63,031 nt of DNA from Paludibacteraceae bacterium. Lineage in GTDB: Bacteria; Bacteroidota; Bacteroidia; Bacteroidales; Paludibacteraceae. Shown here piece after piece: positions 41,847 through 50,789 of the stretch. A program made the translations under genes and the position numbers. Each line of letters begins with the position of its first letter. Positions within the stretch are counted from its first letter, which is position 1. The DNA is taken from positions 1 to 63,031 of the forward strand of contig JAFSPA010000004.1 of the NCBI GenBank assembly GCA_017443145.1. Direction: 5' to 3'. The notes below the pieces were generated by a model. It was not told the DNA's origin, did no database searches, and saw only the letters and a list, made by a program, of their open reading frames with translations.

Positions 41847-42860
41847 ATGAAGATACTTGTAACAGGTGGAGCAGGGTTTATTGGCTCGCACACTCTCATC
41901 GAATTATACAAGGCCGGACACACCGCACTCGTCGTGGATAACCTCTATAACGCCAATCCCGAGGCACTACGCCGCGTCGCGGATATAATCGGCATCCCGA
42001 AGATACCCTTCGTCGAAGCCGATATACGCGACCGCGAAGCACTCGAGGCCGTGTTCGCTAACCATCACTTCGACGCATGTATCCATTTTGCAGGACTTAA
42101 AGCCGTAGGCGAATCCGTGGCCAAACCGCTTGAGTACTACGAGAATAACCTCAACGGCACGTTCGTTCTACTCGATGTGATGCGACACCATAACTGCAAA
42201 AACATCATCTTCTCCTCTTCCGCCACCGTCTATGGCGACCCGGCTATCATTCCAATTACCGAAGATTGCCCGAAAGGACAGTGCACCAACCCCTATGGAC
42301 AAACGAAGTCCATGCTCGAGCAAGTGATGATGGACCTGCAGAAAGCTGATCCCGAATGGAACGTCGTCCTACTGCGTTACTTCAATCCTATTGGCGCGCA
42401 CCCGTCCGGCAGAATAGGCGAGAACCCGAATGGCATACCCAATAACCTCATGCCCTATATCACCCAAGTGGCTGTCGGTAAACGCGAGCGACTCGGTGTC
42501 TTCGGGAACGATTATCCTACCCACGACGGAACAGGTGTACGCGACTATATCCACGTCATGGACCTTGCTGCGGCGCACGTCGCTGCACTGCAGGCTATCA
42601 CACGCAAAGCCGGACTCGCTATCTATAACATCGGTACAGGTCAAGGCTACTCCGTGCTCGATGTGGTGAATGCTTTCATCCGCGTTAACAAGGTGGATAT
42701 CCCATACACCATTATGCCGCGTCGCGCAGGAGATATAGCAACCTGCTACTGCAATCCCGACAAAGCGGCACGCGAACTCGGCTGGAAAGCACAATTCGGT
42801 CTCGACGACATGTGTCGCGACGCGTGGAACTGGCAAAAAAATAACCCAAATGGCTACTAA
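41847..42860 (+). CDS. galE: UDP-glucose 4-epimerase
   Basis: This 337-aa SDR enzyme interconverts UDP-galactose and UDP-glucose. The NAD loop GGAGFIGSHT is at 7-16. SSSATVYG (123-130) and Y150xxxK154 (NPYGQTKSM) form the catalytic triad. HYMDLA-type motif DYIHVMDLAAAHV and NIGTGQGYSVLDVV follow. It is directly before galK with a 2-nt gap, in the Leloir block. Confidence 0.97.
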   Translation: MKILVTGGAGFIGSHTLIELYKAGHTALVVDNLYNANPEALRRVADIIGIPKIPFVEADIRDREALEAVFANHHFDACIHFAGLKAVGESVAKPLEYYENNLNGTFVLLDVMRHHNCKNIIFSSSATVYGDPAIIPITEDCPKGQCTNPYGQTKSMLEQVMMDLQKADPEWNVVLLRYFNPIGAHPSGRIGENPNGIPNNLMPYITQVAVGKRERLGVFGNDYPTHDGTGVRDYIHVMDLAAAHVAALQAITRKAGLAIYNIGTGQGYSVLDVVNAFIRVNKVDIPYTIMPRRAGDIATCYCNPDKAARELGWKAQFGLDDMCRDAWNWQKNNPNGY

Positions 42861-42862
42861 TC

Positions 42863-44020
42863 ATGACTAAAGCAGAACTCCTACGCATTTTTACGGAACG
42901 TTTTTCGGGCACAGAAGGTACTATCTATGCCTCTCCCGGACGCATCAACCTCATCGGCGAACATACCGACTACAACGGCGGTTTCGTCTTTCCGGGTGCA
43001 GTGCAACAAGGCATTATGGCAGTCATTCGCCCTAATAACACCAGTATCGTACGCGCGTATTCCTGCGACCTGAACGACTATGCCGAATGGGTTGTGGACG
43101 ACCCGCAAGGACCCGAAGCGACTTGTTTCCGCTTCGTCTATGGTGTGGCGCGCGAACTGATGGAACGCGGCGTAGCTGTCAAAGGTTTCGATACAGTCTT
43201 TGCCGGTGATGTACCGCTCGGAGCAGGTATGTCGTCCAGCGCAGCGTTGGAATCATGCTTCGCTTTCGGTCTGAACGATGCCTTCGGCGGTGCTGTCTCC
43301 AAATGGGATATGGTACTTGCCGGACAAGCCACCGAGCATAAGTATATCGGCTGTAACTGCGGTATCATGGACCAGTTCGCTTCCGTCTTCGGACAAGCAG
43401 GTAAGCTCATGCGCCTTGACTGTCGCAGCCGCGAGTTCGAGTATTTCCCCTTCGAGCCGAAGGGCTATCGTCTCGTGCTCGTTAACTCCTGCGTCAAGCA
43501 CGAGTTGGCAGGCTCGCCTTATAACGACCGTCGCCGTTCCTGCGAGAATGTAGCTGCGGCTATTCAACAACTCCATCCTGACCGCAAGATTGAGACGCTC
43601 CGTGACTGCACATGGGAAGACCTCGAAGAGGCAAAGGCGACCTGTTCTGCCGAAGATATCCAGCGTGCCACCTTCGTGCTCGGAGAAAAAGACCGTGTAC
43701 TCGCTGTCTGCGATGCACTCGTAAAAGGTGATTACGAGGAAGTCGGACGTCAGATGTACCTCACTCACCAAGGTCTGAGCAAAGACTATGAAGTCAGCTG
43801 CGAAGAGCTCGACTTCCTCAACGACATCGCTAAAGAATGCGGTGTTACCGGTTCCCGTATCATGGGAGGCGGATTCGGAGGTTGTACCATCAATCTCGTC
43901 AAAGACGAACTCTACAAGGCATTCACCAAACGTGCCGTAGAAGCCTTTGAAGAGCGCTTCCACATAACACCTAAAATCATTGATGTCGTCATCGGCGACG
44001 GTAGCCGTAAACTGAACTAA
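42863..44020 (+). CDS. galK: Galactokinase
   Basis: This 385-aa GHMP kinase phosphorylates galactose at C1. GRINLIGEHTDYNGG (27-40) is the sugar-binding signature. The ATP loop PLGAGMSSSAALE spans 118-130. Catalytic Asp170 lies in CNCGIMDQFASVFG. The C-terminal GSRIMGGGFGGCTINLV is the third GHMP motif. Length is normal. It ends 10 nt before the symporter gene. Confidence 0.97.
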   Translation: MTKAELLRIFTERFSGTEGTIYASPGRINLIGEHTDYNGGFVFPGAVQQGIMAVIRPNNTSIVRAYSCDLNDYAEWVVDDPQGPEATCFRFVYGVARELMERGVAVKGFDTVFAGDVPLGAGMSSSAALESCFAFGLNDAFGGAVSKWDMVLAGQATEHKYIGCNCGIMDQFASVFGQAGKLMRLDCRSREFEYFPFEPKGYRLVLVNSCVKHELAGSPYNDRRRSCENVAAAIQQLHPDRKIETLRDCTWEDLEEAKATCSAEDIQRATFVLGEKDRVLAVCDALVKGDYEEVGRQMYLTHQGLSKDYEVSCEELDFLNDIAKECGVTGSRIMGGGFGGCTINLVKDELYKAFTKRAVEAFEERFHITPKIIDVVIGDGSRKLN

Positions 44021-44030
44021 AAACAACAAT

Positions 44031-45983
44031 ATGTCTATTTTAGAAGCTCTACAAAACAACGGTTTTGCAACCATTGATTACGTTGTAATCGCCATCTACC
44101 TCGTCCTTTTGGTTTCGCTTGGCTGGATAGTCAGCCGCGGAAAGAAAGGTAAGGAGAAGAACGCTAACGACTATTTCTTGGCTGGTAACACCCTCACATG
44201 GTGGGCTGTTGGTGCATCCCTTATCGCAGCCAACATATCGGCCGAGCAGTTTATCGGAATGTCGGGATCGGCCTATAAATCCGGTATCGCCATGGCAGCA
44301 TACGAACTGCAGGCGGCACTCACGCTGATTCTCGTCGGTAAGTTCCTACTGCCGCTGATGCTCAAGAAGAAAATCTTCACTATCCCGCAGTTCCTCTCTG
44401 ACCGATATAACGAGGGTACAGGATTAGCCTTCTCTATCTTCTGGCTCTTCCTTTATGTGTTCATCAACCTCACCTCGGTCAGTTGGCTCGGCGCATTAGC
44501 GATTAAGCATATTCTCGGCTTGCCTGCCGTACCGGCGCAGTTCTTAGGCATGAGCGTGGATATGACGATGGTGACTATCATCCTTATCCTCTTCCTGATT
44601 GCCGGTCTGTACTCTATATACGGCGGTTTGGCGTCGGTGGCGTGGACGGATGTGCTGCAAGTCATTTTCCTCGTCGGAGGTGGACTGGTAACCGTTTTTG
44701 CGACATTGCATTTTGTGGCAGACCATCTCGGCGTTGAGGGTGGAGCCTTAGGGGCTTTAGGACATATCTACCGTGAGCTGTCCGCTAATCCCGATTGGGC
44801 ACCGGACGATACGCACTTCCACCTCATCGTCAATCGAAATCCGGAGCTCTATCCGAATATCACCGATGACCCGTACTTCAATATTCCGGGTATTGTGGTG
44901 CTGGTAGGTGCTTTGTGGCTGTCTAATATCGGTTACTGGGGATTCAACCAGTATATTATCCAGAAAGGTCTGGCGGCTAAGTCGCTGGACGATGCACAAA
45001 AGGGTATGATCTTTGCCGGCGCACTCAAACTCTTGATTCCGTTCATCGTGTGCATCCCGGGTGTGTGTGCGTTCTACATCATGAACTCACCTGAGTGCGA
45101 AGCGATACGACAATCCCTTTCCGGCGTCATAAGCCGTTCGGATGATGCCTATCCGTTCCTGATACATAACTTCACACCAACCGTGGTCAAAGGTCTTGCT
45201 TTTGCGGCACTGGCGGCGGCGGTTATATCCTCGCTCGCGTCGATGTTCAACTCCACTTCGACCATCTTCACGATGGATATATACAAGAAGTTCATCAACA
45301 AGAAAGCCTCGCAGAAACGATTGGTGCGCGTAGGTCGTATTACGTCCCTTTGCGCGCTCGTTATCGCCCTTATCGCCGTCTATCCGATTATGGGTGGTGC
45401 CGACCAGGCTTTCCAAGTCATTCAGGAATATTCGGGCTTCGTCTTCCCGGGCTTGGTGATTATCTTCGGCTTGGGACTGCTTTGGAAACGTAGTAGTGGC
45501 AGAGCAGCTGTCGTAACAGCTATCGGTACGTTCGTCTTCTCCATTCTGTTCAAGTTCCTCTTACCCGATATGCCGTTCCTGCAACGCATGGGATATGTGT
45601 TCTTCTGCCTGCTGGCACTTTTTATCCCAATCAGCATGTCGGACAAGAACCTCAAGGACGCACCTGCTTTGGATCCACCAACGCTCAAGTGGCAACTTAT
45701 TGCTTCGCGCATCTGCCTTATTATCGCTTTCGTAGCAGCTGTGTCGGGTGTCGTGATGATGCACTTTGAGTTCGGACGTAACTTAGGTTTCGAGGCGATC
45801 TTCTTCTTCGCACTCGCGCTGGCAGGAATCGGATTTGTAGCACGTAATAACGCCAAGAGCCACCACGAGAATATCAAATCCATCGGCGTGGATGTGGAAG
45901 CTTTCCACACCTCGCGATCCTTTGACATAGGTGCACTCTTTATCGTTGTAGTATTCATCCTGTTATACATCTTCCTTTGGTAA
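44031..45983 (+). CDS. Sodium/sugar symporter (SSS family, SGLT-like)
   Basis: This 650-aa protein has about 14 membrane segments. NDYFLAGNTLTWWAVGASLI, then AANISAEQFIGMSG, is the SSS opening signature. FWLFLYVFINLTSVSWLGAL and AGLYSIYGGLASVAWTDVLQ are further matches. It ends with a short charged region and one more segment (ALFIVVVFILLYIFLW). In this context it would import galactose released in the periplasm, driven by Na+. The stop overlaps the galM start by 7 bp. Confidence 0.93.
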   Translation: MSILEALQNNGFATIDYVVIAIYLVLLVSLGWIVSRGKKGKEKNANDYFLAGNTLTWWAVGASLIAANISAEQFIGMSGSAYKSGIAMAAYELQAALTLILVGKFLLPLMLKKKIFTIPQFLSDRYNEGTGLAFSIFWLFLYVFINLTSVSWLGALAIKHILGLPAVPAQFLGMSVDMTMVTIILILFLIAGLYSIYGGLASVAWTDVLQVIFLVGGGLVTVFATLHFVADHLGVEGGALGALGHIYRELSANPDWAPDDTHFHLIVNRNPELYPNITDDPYFNIPGIVVLVGALWLSNIGYWGFNQYIIQKGLAAKSLDDAQKGMIFAGALKLLIPFIVCIPGVCAFYIMNSPECEAIRQSLSGVISRSDDAYPFLIHNFTPTVVKGLAFAALAAAVISSLASMFNSTSTIFTMDIYKKFINKKASQKRLVRVGRITSLCALVIALIAVYPIMGGADQAFQVIQEYSGFVFPGLVIIFGLGLLWKRSSGRAAVVTAIGTFVFSILFKFLLPDMPFLQRMGYVFFCLLALFIPISMSDKNLKDAPALDPPTLKWQLIASRICLIIAFVAAVSGVVMMHFEFGRNLGFEAIFFFALALAGIGFVARNNAKSHHENIKSIGVDVEAFHTSRSFDIGALFIVVVFILLYIFLW

Positions 45984-46960
45984 AAGCGTTTCACATAGGG
46001 GACCCGAACGGGGTGGAGGTGGATATCTCCAATTACGGTGCCAAGATATTGCGTCTTTTAGCAACGGATACGCAAGGGATACGCAAGGATATGGTACTCG
46101 GTTTTGCTACGCTCGAGGAGTGGCAAACGAAAGAACCGTACTTCAACGCCGTCATAGGCCGTTGTGCCAACCGTATTAAGAACGGCCGTTTTATCCTTAA
46201 CGGACGCGAATATCAACTGCCACAGAACAATGGCGCCAACTCCCTCCACGGCGGCTTACAGGGCTTTAATGCCAAGATATGGGATGTCGTGTCCCATATG
46301 CCGAACAGCATCACCTTGCACTATCGCGCTGCCGATGGCGAGGAAGGCTATCCCGGCAATCTCGATGTGACCGTGACCTACAAGGTGGAGAACAATGCCC
46401 TCTCTATTTCCTACGAGGCGACGACCGATAGTCCCACTATCGTCAACTTTACCAATCACGCCTACTTCAACCTTAATGGCGAAGACTCGCCGTCCGTTCG
46501 TGACCATCAGTTACAGGTCTTAGCGGACGAATACACACCTTTCGACGACACCGCTTGTCCTACGGGCGATATCCTGCCTGTCGAAGGTACGCCGATGGAT
46601 TTCCGTCAACCGCAACGCATAGCTGACCGCATAGACGATCCGTTCTTTGCGCCCGGACGGGGCATAGACAACAACTGGGTACTGCGTCCTAATCCGTCAC
46701 ACGAGTTGCGATTAGCAGCTGTACTCACGACATCCGAGCGTACAATGGAAGTGTGGACGACTTGTCCCGCACTCCAAGTCTATACCGGCAATTACGTTGA
46801 AGCCAACATCGGCAAAAGCGGCACCTTATACCGTCCGCAGAATGCCGTTTGCCTCGAGGCGCACAATATCCCCGATGCCATCAACCATTCGAATTTCCCA
46901 TCGCCGATACTCCTACCTAACGATAAGTACAGCGAACAAACAATCTATAAATTCAGCTAA
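45977..46960 (+). CDS. galM: Aldose 1-epimerase (galactose mutarotase)
   Basis: This 327-aa enzyme interconverts alpha- and beta-galactose, the former being the galK substrate. NVVVGRCANRI-like segment NAVIGRCANRIKNGRF (57-72), SLHGGLQGF (89-97) and catalytic His161 in NFTNHAYFNL are clear. The C-terminal CLEAHNIPDAINHSNFPSPI holds the catalytic Glu. The only usable start is TTG 45977-45979, overlapping the symporter stop. Residues about 30-40 (ATDTQGIRKDMV) are encoded by a 2 x 11-bp repeat. Confidence 0.93.
   Translation: MVKAFHIGDPNGVEVDISNYGAKILRLLATDTQGIRKDMVLGFATLEEWQTKEPYFNAVIGRCANRIKNGRFILNGREYQLPQNNGANSLHGGLQGFNAKIWDVVSHMPNSITLHYRAADGEEGYPGNLDVTVTYKVENNALSISYEATTDSPTIVNFTNHAYFNLNGEDSPSVRDHQLQVLADEYTPFDDTACPTGDILPVEGTPMDFRQPQRIADRIDDPFFAPGRGIDNNWVLRPNPSHELRLAAVLTTSERTMEVWTTCPALQVYTGNYVEANIGKSGTLYRPQNAVCLEAHNIPDAINHSNFPSPILLPNDKYSEQTIYKFS
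46066..46087. repeat. 2 x 11-bp tandem repeat inside galM
   Basis: GGATACGCAAG occurs twice without a break, then GGATATGG continues part of a third unit. The segment encodes a loop (DTQGIRKD) that is normally short or different in GalM. Confidence 0.65.
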
Positions 46961-46962
46961 TC

Positions 46963-48369
46963 ATGAAAACGAAAAACCTCATCCTCGCCATCTTATGCTG
47001 TTTGAGCAGCTTTGCCTATGCCGAAAATAACGAGTTCCTCCGCGGTGGAGACCTGTCGATGGTCACGTACCTCGAGGACTGGAAAACTGTCTTCCGCTAT
47101 CAGGACGGCACGCCGGGAGATGTGTTCGATATACTGGAATCCTACGGCATTAACTTCGCCCGCTTGCGTCTCTACCATACGCCGGGCACCAGTGTGAACA
47201 ACAACGGTACAACCAACCGTACACCCGTCAAGTCGCCGTATAACAATTGGAAAGGTCGTCCCTCTTACTATGCTGGCACGCAGGATATTCTCAATCTGGC
47301 CAAGCGTGCACGAGACCATCACATGACCATCTGCCTTTCTATATACTTGAGTGACTTCTGGTCAGGCGCAGACAGACAGATGATTCCCGCTGCATGGAGT
47401 AACGTAACGACCACACAGATGCTGGCAGACTCCGTCTATAACTACGTGAAGCAGATTATGACGCTGATGAAAGCGCAGGGCACTACGCCCGAGTACGTGG
47501 CTATCGGTAACGAGACCAACTACGGCATCCTCTTCAATGACCTCGACTGGAAGAAAGTCTCTTTCGGTGGCCATACGGATAATATAACCCAGTGTGTCAC
47601 ACTCTATAACCGTGCCTACGACGCCGTGAAAGAAGTGAGCTCCACCTCTCAGGTCGTTATTCACCACAGCTACGGTCACGCTGGCAGAATAAGTATCTGT
47701 CGTTCGTTCTTCCAGAACCTCGTCAAGAACGGCTGTAAGTTCGATGTGGTTGGTGGTTCGTACTATCCGCACTGGGCATCGAAACAAGGTGCAAAGGACG
47801 ATACCTACAAGCCGTCCGGTATGCTCACTTGGGCTGCGGATATGAGAGCCAACTTAGGTAAGCCCGTCCTGATTATGGAGACAGGCTATTCGTGGACACC
47901 CTATCGTCCCGTGGAGAAGAACGGCGGTGAGTATATGGGACAGCTTGAACTCAATGGTGGCTATAACGAGGCGACAGAAGCAGGACAAGAGTCTTTTATC
48001 AAGGAACTGCACGAGGCCATCAAAACCGACGATAACATCATCGGTTACCTCTATTGGGATCCTATTTTTGTGGATCAGAAAGTGAATGGTTATTGGACCG
48101 AAGTATGCTGGGCCGAACAATATAGCGGGAGTGGAGATACCTGGTGGCAAGGAGGTAATGTCATCTCCAACACCACGCTCTTCAATTACACAGGTTATCC
48201 GCTTAGCGCGCTCTATCGCGAGATAGCGTCTTATAACCCCAATCCGCCTACGAGCGTTGAACGACTCCCTAACGAGACGCCAACGACTGCCAAGATACTA
48301 CGCGATAATCAGATACTCATCATCCGAGACAATAAGACCTATACCCTTATGGGTCTCGAAATCAAATAA
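46963..48369 (+). CDS. Second GH53 galactanase with C-terminal sorting-like tail
   Basis: This 468-aa protein has a signal peptide (LILAILCCLSSFAYA) but no lipobox, unlike the first GH53. The barrel spans about 25-420: FLRGGDLSMVTYLEDW, YGINFARLRLYHTPG, acid/base Glu184 in VAIGNETNYG and nucleophile Glu306 in LIMETGYSWTP. The last about 27 residues (AKILRDNQILIIRDNKTYTL then MGLEIK) form a beta-strand tail similar to that of the 3,354-aa protein. That suggests secretion by a type IX-like route. The two GH53 enzymes probably act at different sites. Confidence 0.93.
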   Translation: MKTKNLILAILCCLSSFAYAENNEFLRGGDLSMVTYLEDWKTVFRYQDGTPGDVFDILESYGINFARLRLYHTPGTSVNNNGTTNRTPVKSPYNNWKGRPSYYAGTQDILNLAKRARDHHMTICLSIYLSDFWSGADRQMIPAAWSNVTTTQMLADSVYNYVKQIMTLMKAQGTTPEYVAIGNETNYGILFNDLDWKKVSFGGHTDNITQCVTLYNRAYDAVKEVSSTSQVVIHHSYGHAGRISICRSFFQNLVKNGCKFDVVGGSYYPHWASKQGAKDDTYKPSGMLTWAADMRANLGKPVLIMETGYSWTPYRPVEKNGGEYMGQLELNGGYNEATEAGQESFIKELHEAIKTDDNIIGYLYWDPIFVDQKVNGYWTEVCWAEQYSGSGDTWWQGGNVISNTTLFNYTGYPLSALYREIASYNPNPPTSVERLPNETPTTAKILRDNQILIIRDNKTYTLMGLEIK

Positions 48370-48386
48370 ACGCTTAATAAACGCTT
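48365..48386. repeat. 2 x 11-bp repeat between GH53 and GH2 genes
   Basis: AATAAACGCTT occurs twice head to tail from the GH53 stop to the base before the GH2 ATG. It fills the spacer completely. Confidence 0.7.
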
Positions 48387-50789
48387 ATGAACTTACCCAT
48401 CCTTTTAGCCATCTCTACGATGCTGACCTCTTGGCAGTTCCGTCAAGAGCCGTCTCCACAAATGCCTAATGTTGATACCACATGGCATGCTGTCACCGTT
48501 CCGCATGACTGGGCTATTAGCGGACCTTTTGACCGCGCTAACGATTTGCAAGAAGTAGTCGTCGTACAAAACGGCGAGAGCGAACCGACATGGAAAACAG
48601 GCCGTAGCGGAGGATTGCCATGGATGGGTAAAGGCCATTACCGCACGCGTGTGGCTGTCAGCAAAGACCGTTGGTACACCCTTGTCTTTGATGGCGCTAT
48701 GTCCCATGCCGATGTGTTCGTTAACGGCGAAGAGATGGTCTATTGGCCCTACGGCTACAATAGCTTCGATTGCTATATCCTGCCGCATCTCATTACATCC
48801 GACAGCGTCGATATCGATGTCTTCCTCGAGAATAAACCCCAGCAAAGTCGCTGGTATCCCGGAGCAGGACTTTACCGCAATGTGCATCTGGTGGAAAGCC
48901 ATCCGATACATATTCCCACCTTTGGTGTCCTTGTCCGCACACCCGAGATAACAGCCGACAAAGCGCTCGTCACCATCGCCGTTGAACTGCAAAACGGTGT
49001 CTATAGCACATCCGCTGTCAAAGAGAATGTGGAGGTGATTACGGATATTCTCTATAACGGACAAAAAGTAGCAACGATAAACGGTCAGCAAGGACAGACG
49101 ACGGTGCCTAATCCCCAACTCTGGTCGCCTGAGCACCCGAACCTCTATATCGCCAGAACGCGAATCACTAAAGGCGAAGAAATCCTCGACGAGCACGATA
49201 CCCGCTTCGGTATCCGCAGCATCAGTTACACGCCCGAACATGGTTTCCAACTCAACGGCCAGACTCGTAAGTTCAAGGGCGTCTGCAACCACCACGACCT
49301 CGGTCCGCTTGGTGCCGCCATCCACAAAGATGCACTGCGTCATCAACTCGCCATGCTGCAGAATATGGGTTGCGACGCTATCCGTACAAGTCATAATATG
49401 CCGGCTCCCGAACTCGTCGAACTCTGCGACGAGATGGGACTGATGATGATGATTGAGCCCTTCGACGTATGGAACTGGGGAAAAACCGAAAACGACTACA
49501 ATAAAGAGTTCAATGACTGGTGGCGCATGGACATCACCAACATGGTCAAACAATATCGCAATAACGCCTGTGTCATGCTTTGGTCCAGCGGCAACGAGGT
49601 ATGGAATCAGGTCCTTGACGATGGCATCGAGATTGTCACCAAACTGCAGGCACTCTTTCACCAACTTGACCCGACACGTCCCGTCACCAACGGCATGGAC
49701 CAAGCCAAACAAGTCATCCACAACGGCTTTGGTGCTGCCGTCGAACTGCCCGGATTCAACTACCGCACCTCGCGTTATATCGAGGCATATAACAACCTGC
49801 CGCAAAAGATGATTCTTGGCTCTGAAACGGCCTCAACCGTCTCCAGCCGTGGTGTGTATAAACTGCCGGCTGTCATCCGCGATTTCGCCACATACGACGA
49901 TAATCAGTCTTCCGGCTATGACCTCGAGTACTGCCCGTGGTCCGGTCTGCCTGAACTGGATTTCCAACTGCAGGACGATTATCCTTGGACACTCGGCCAA
50001 TTCGTCTGGACAGGCTTTGACTACCTCGGCGAACCGTCTCCTTACGACACAGACGCTTGGCCAAGCCATTCCAGCTATTTCGGTATCATCGATTTGGCGT
50101 CCCTGCCCAAAGACCGTTACTACCTCTATCGCAGCCAATGGAACACCAACGAGCCGACACTTCATCTTCTGCCGCATTGGAACTGGAACAAAGGCGATTT
50201 AATACCTGTTTTCTGCTATACCTCTTACCCTGAGGCTGAACTCTTCGTCAACGGTAAAAGCTACGGAAAACTGCGTCATGCCACACCCGAAGAAACCGAA
50301 CAAATGGCGAATGGTAAGATTATTGCCGGAGTAAGCCCAATGCCTCCTGTAGGCGAATTTACTCCGCCCGAATGGGGGTCCGCACCTCAACCCGAACTCC
50401 TTCCGCGTTACCGCCTTATGTGGTACGATATTCCGTGGAAGAAAGGTAAAGTGGAAGTGGTGGCATACGATGCGAATGGTAAGAAAGCTGCCCGCCAGAC
50501 CATCCGTACTGCCGGCAAACCTCACCATCTCGAAGTCATCTGGGCTAACGAGAACGAGAATCCCGAAGAACTATGCTACATGACCGTTCGCGTAGTCGAT
50601 AAGAAAGGTAACCTCTGCCCTAATGCCGATAACCTCATTACCTATGAAGGAGACGGCTTTGTTGCTGCGGCTAACGGCGATGCAGCATGTCTTGACAGCT
50701 TCGTACAAAAAAGGATGCACGCCTTTGCAGGGCAGTGCACCTTTATTCTTCGTCGTAACTACAACGGGAAGTTTATTCTTAGCAAATAA
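48387..50789 (+). CDS. GH2 beta-galactosidase
   Basis: This 800-aa enzyme has the GH2 layout: N-terminal sugar-binding domain (WHAVTVPHDWAISGPFDR), Ig-like domain and barrel (FKGVCNHHDLGPLGAAIHKD, then IRTSHNMPAPELVELCDEMG). Acid/base Glu404 is in SSGNEVWNQ and nucleophile Glu480 in ILGSETAST. Further beta domains follow to residue 800. It would release galactose from galacto-oligosaccharides. The N-terminus is hydrophobic but lacks a clear cleavage site, so periplasmic location is likely, not shown. The start follows the 11-bp repeat. The stop overlaps the convergent small gene by 11 bp. Confidence 0.95.
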   Translation: MNLPILLAISTMLTSWQFRQEPSPQMPNVDTTWHAVTVPHDWAISGPFDRANDLQEVVVVQNGESEPTWKTGRSGGLPWMGKGHYRTRVAVSKDRWYTLVFDGAMSHADVFVNGEEMVYWPYGYNSFDCYILPHLITSDSVDIDVFLENKPQQSRWYPGAGLYRNVHLVESHPIHIPTFGVLVRTPEITADKALVTIAVELQNGVYSTSAVKENVEVITDILYNGQKVATINGQQGQTTVPNPQLWSPEHPNLYIARTRITKGEEILDEHDTRFGIRSISYTPEHGFQLNGQTRKFKGVCNHHDLGPLGAAIHKDALRHQLAMLQNMGCDAIRTSHNMPAPELVELCDEMGLMMMIEPFDVWNWGKTENDYNKEFNDWWRMDITNMVKQYRNNACVMLWSSGNEVWNQVLDDGIEIVTKLQALFHQLDPTRPVTNGMDQAKQVIHNGFGAAVELPGFNYRTSRYIEAYNNLPQKMILGSETASTVSSRGVYKLPAVIRDFATYDDNQSSGYDLEYCPWSGLPELDFQLQDDYPWTLGQFVWTGFDYLGEPSPYDTDAWPSHSSYFGIIDLASLPKDRYYLYRSQWNTNEPTLHLLPHWNWNKGDLIPVFCYTSYPEAELFVNGKSYGKLRHATPEETEQMANGKIIAGVSPMPPVGEFTPPEWGSAPQPELLPRYRLMWYDIPWKKGKVEVVAYDANGKKAARQTIRTAGKPHHLEVIWANENENPEELCYMTVRVVDKKGNLCPNADNLITYEGDGFVAAANGDAACLDSFVQKRMHAFAGQCTFILRRNYNGKFILSK

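Noticed and set aside
48405..49805. A 466-codon frame opposite the GH2 gene
   Set aside because: It is antisense to well-defined GH2 motifs, including both catalytic glutamates, and its own translation shows no domain.
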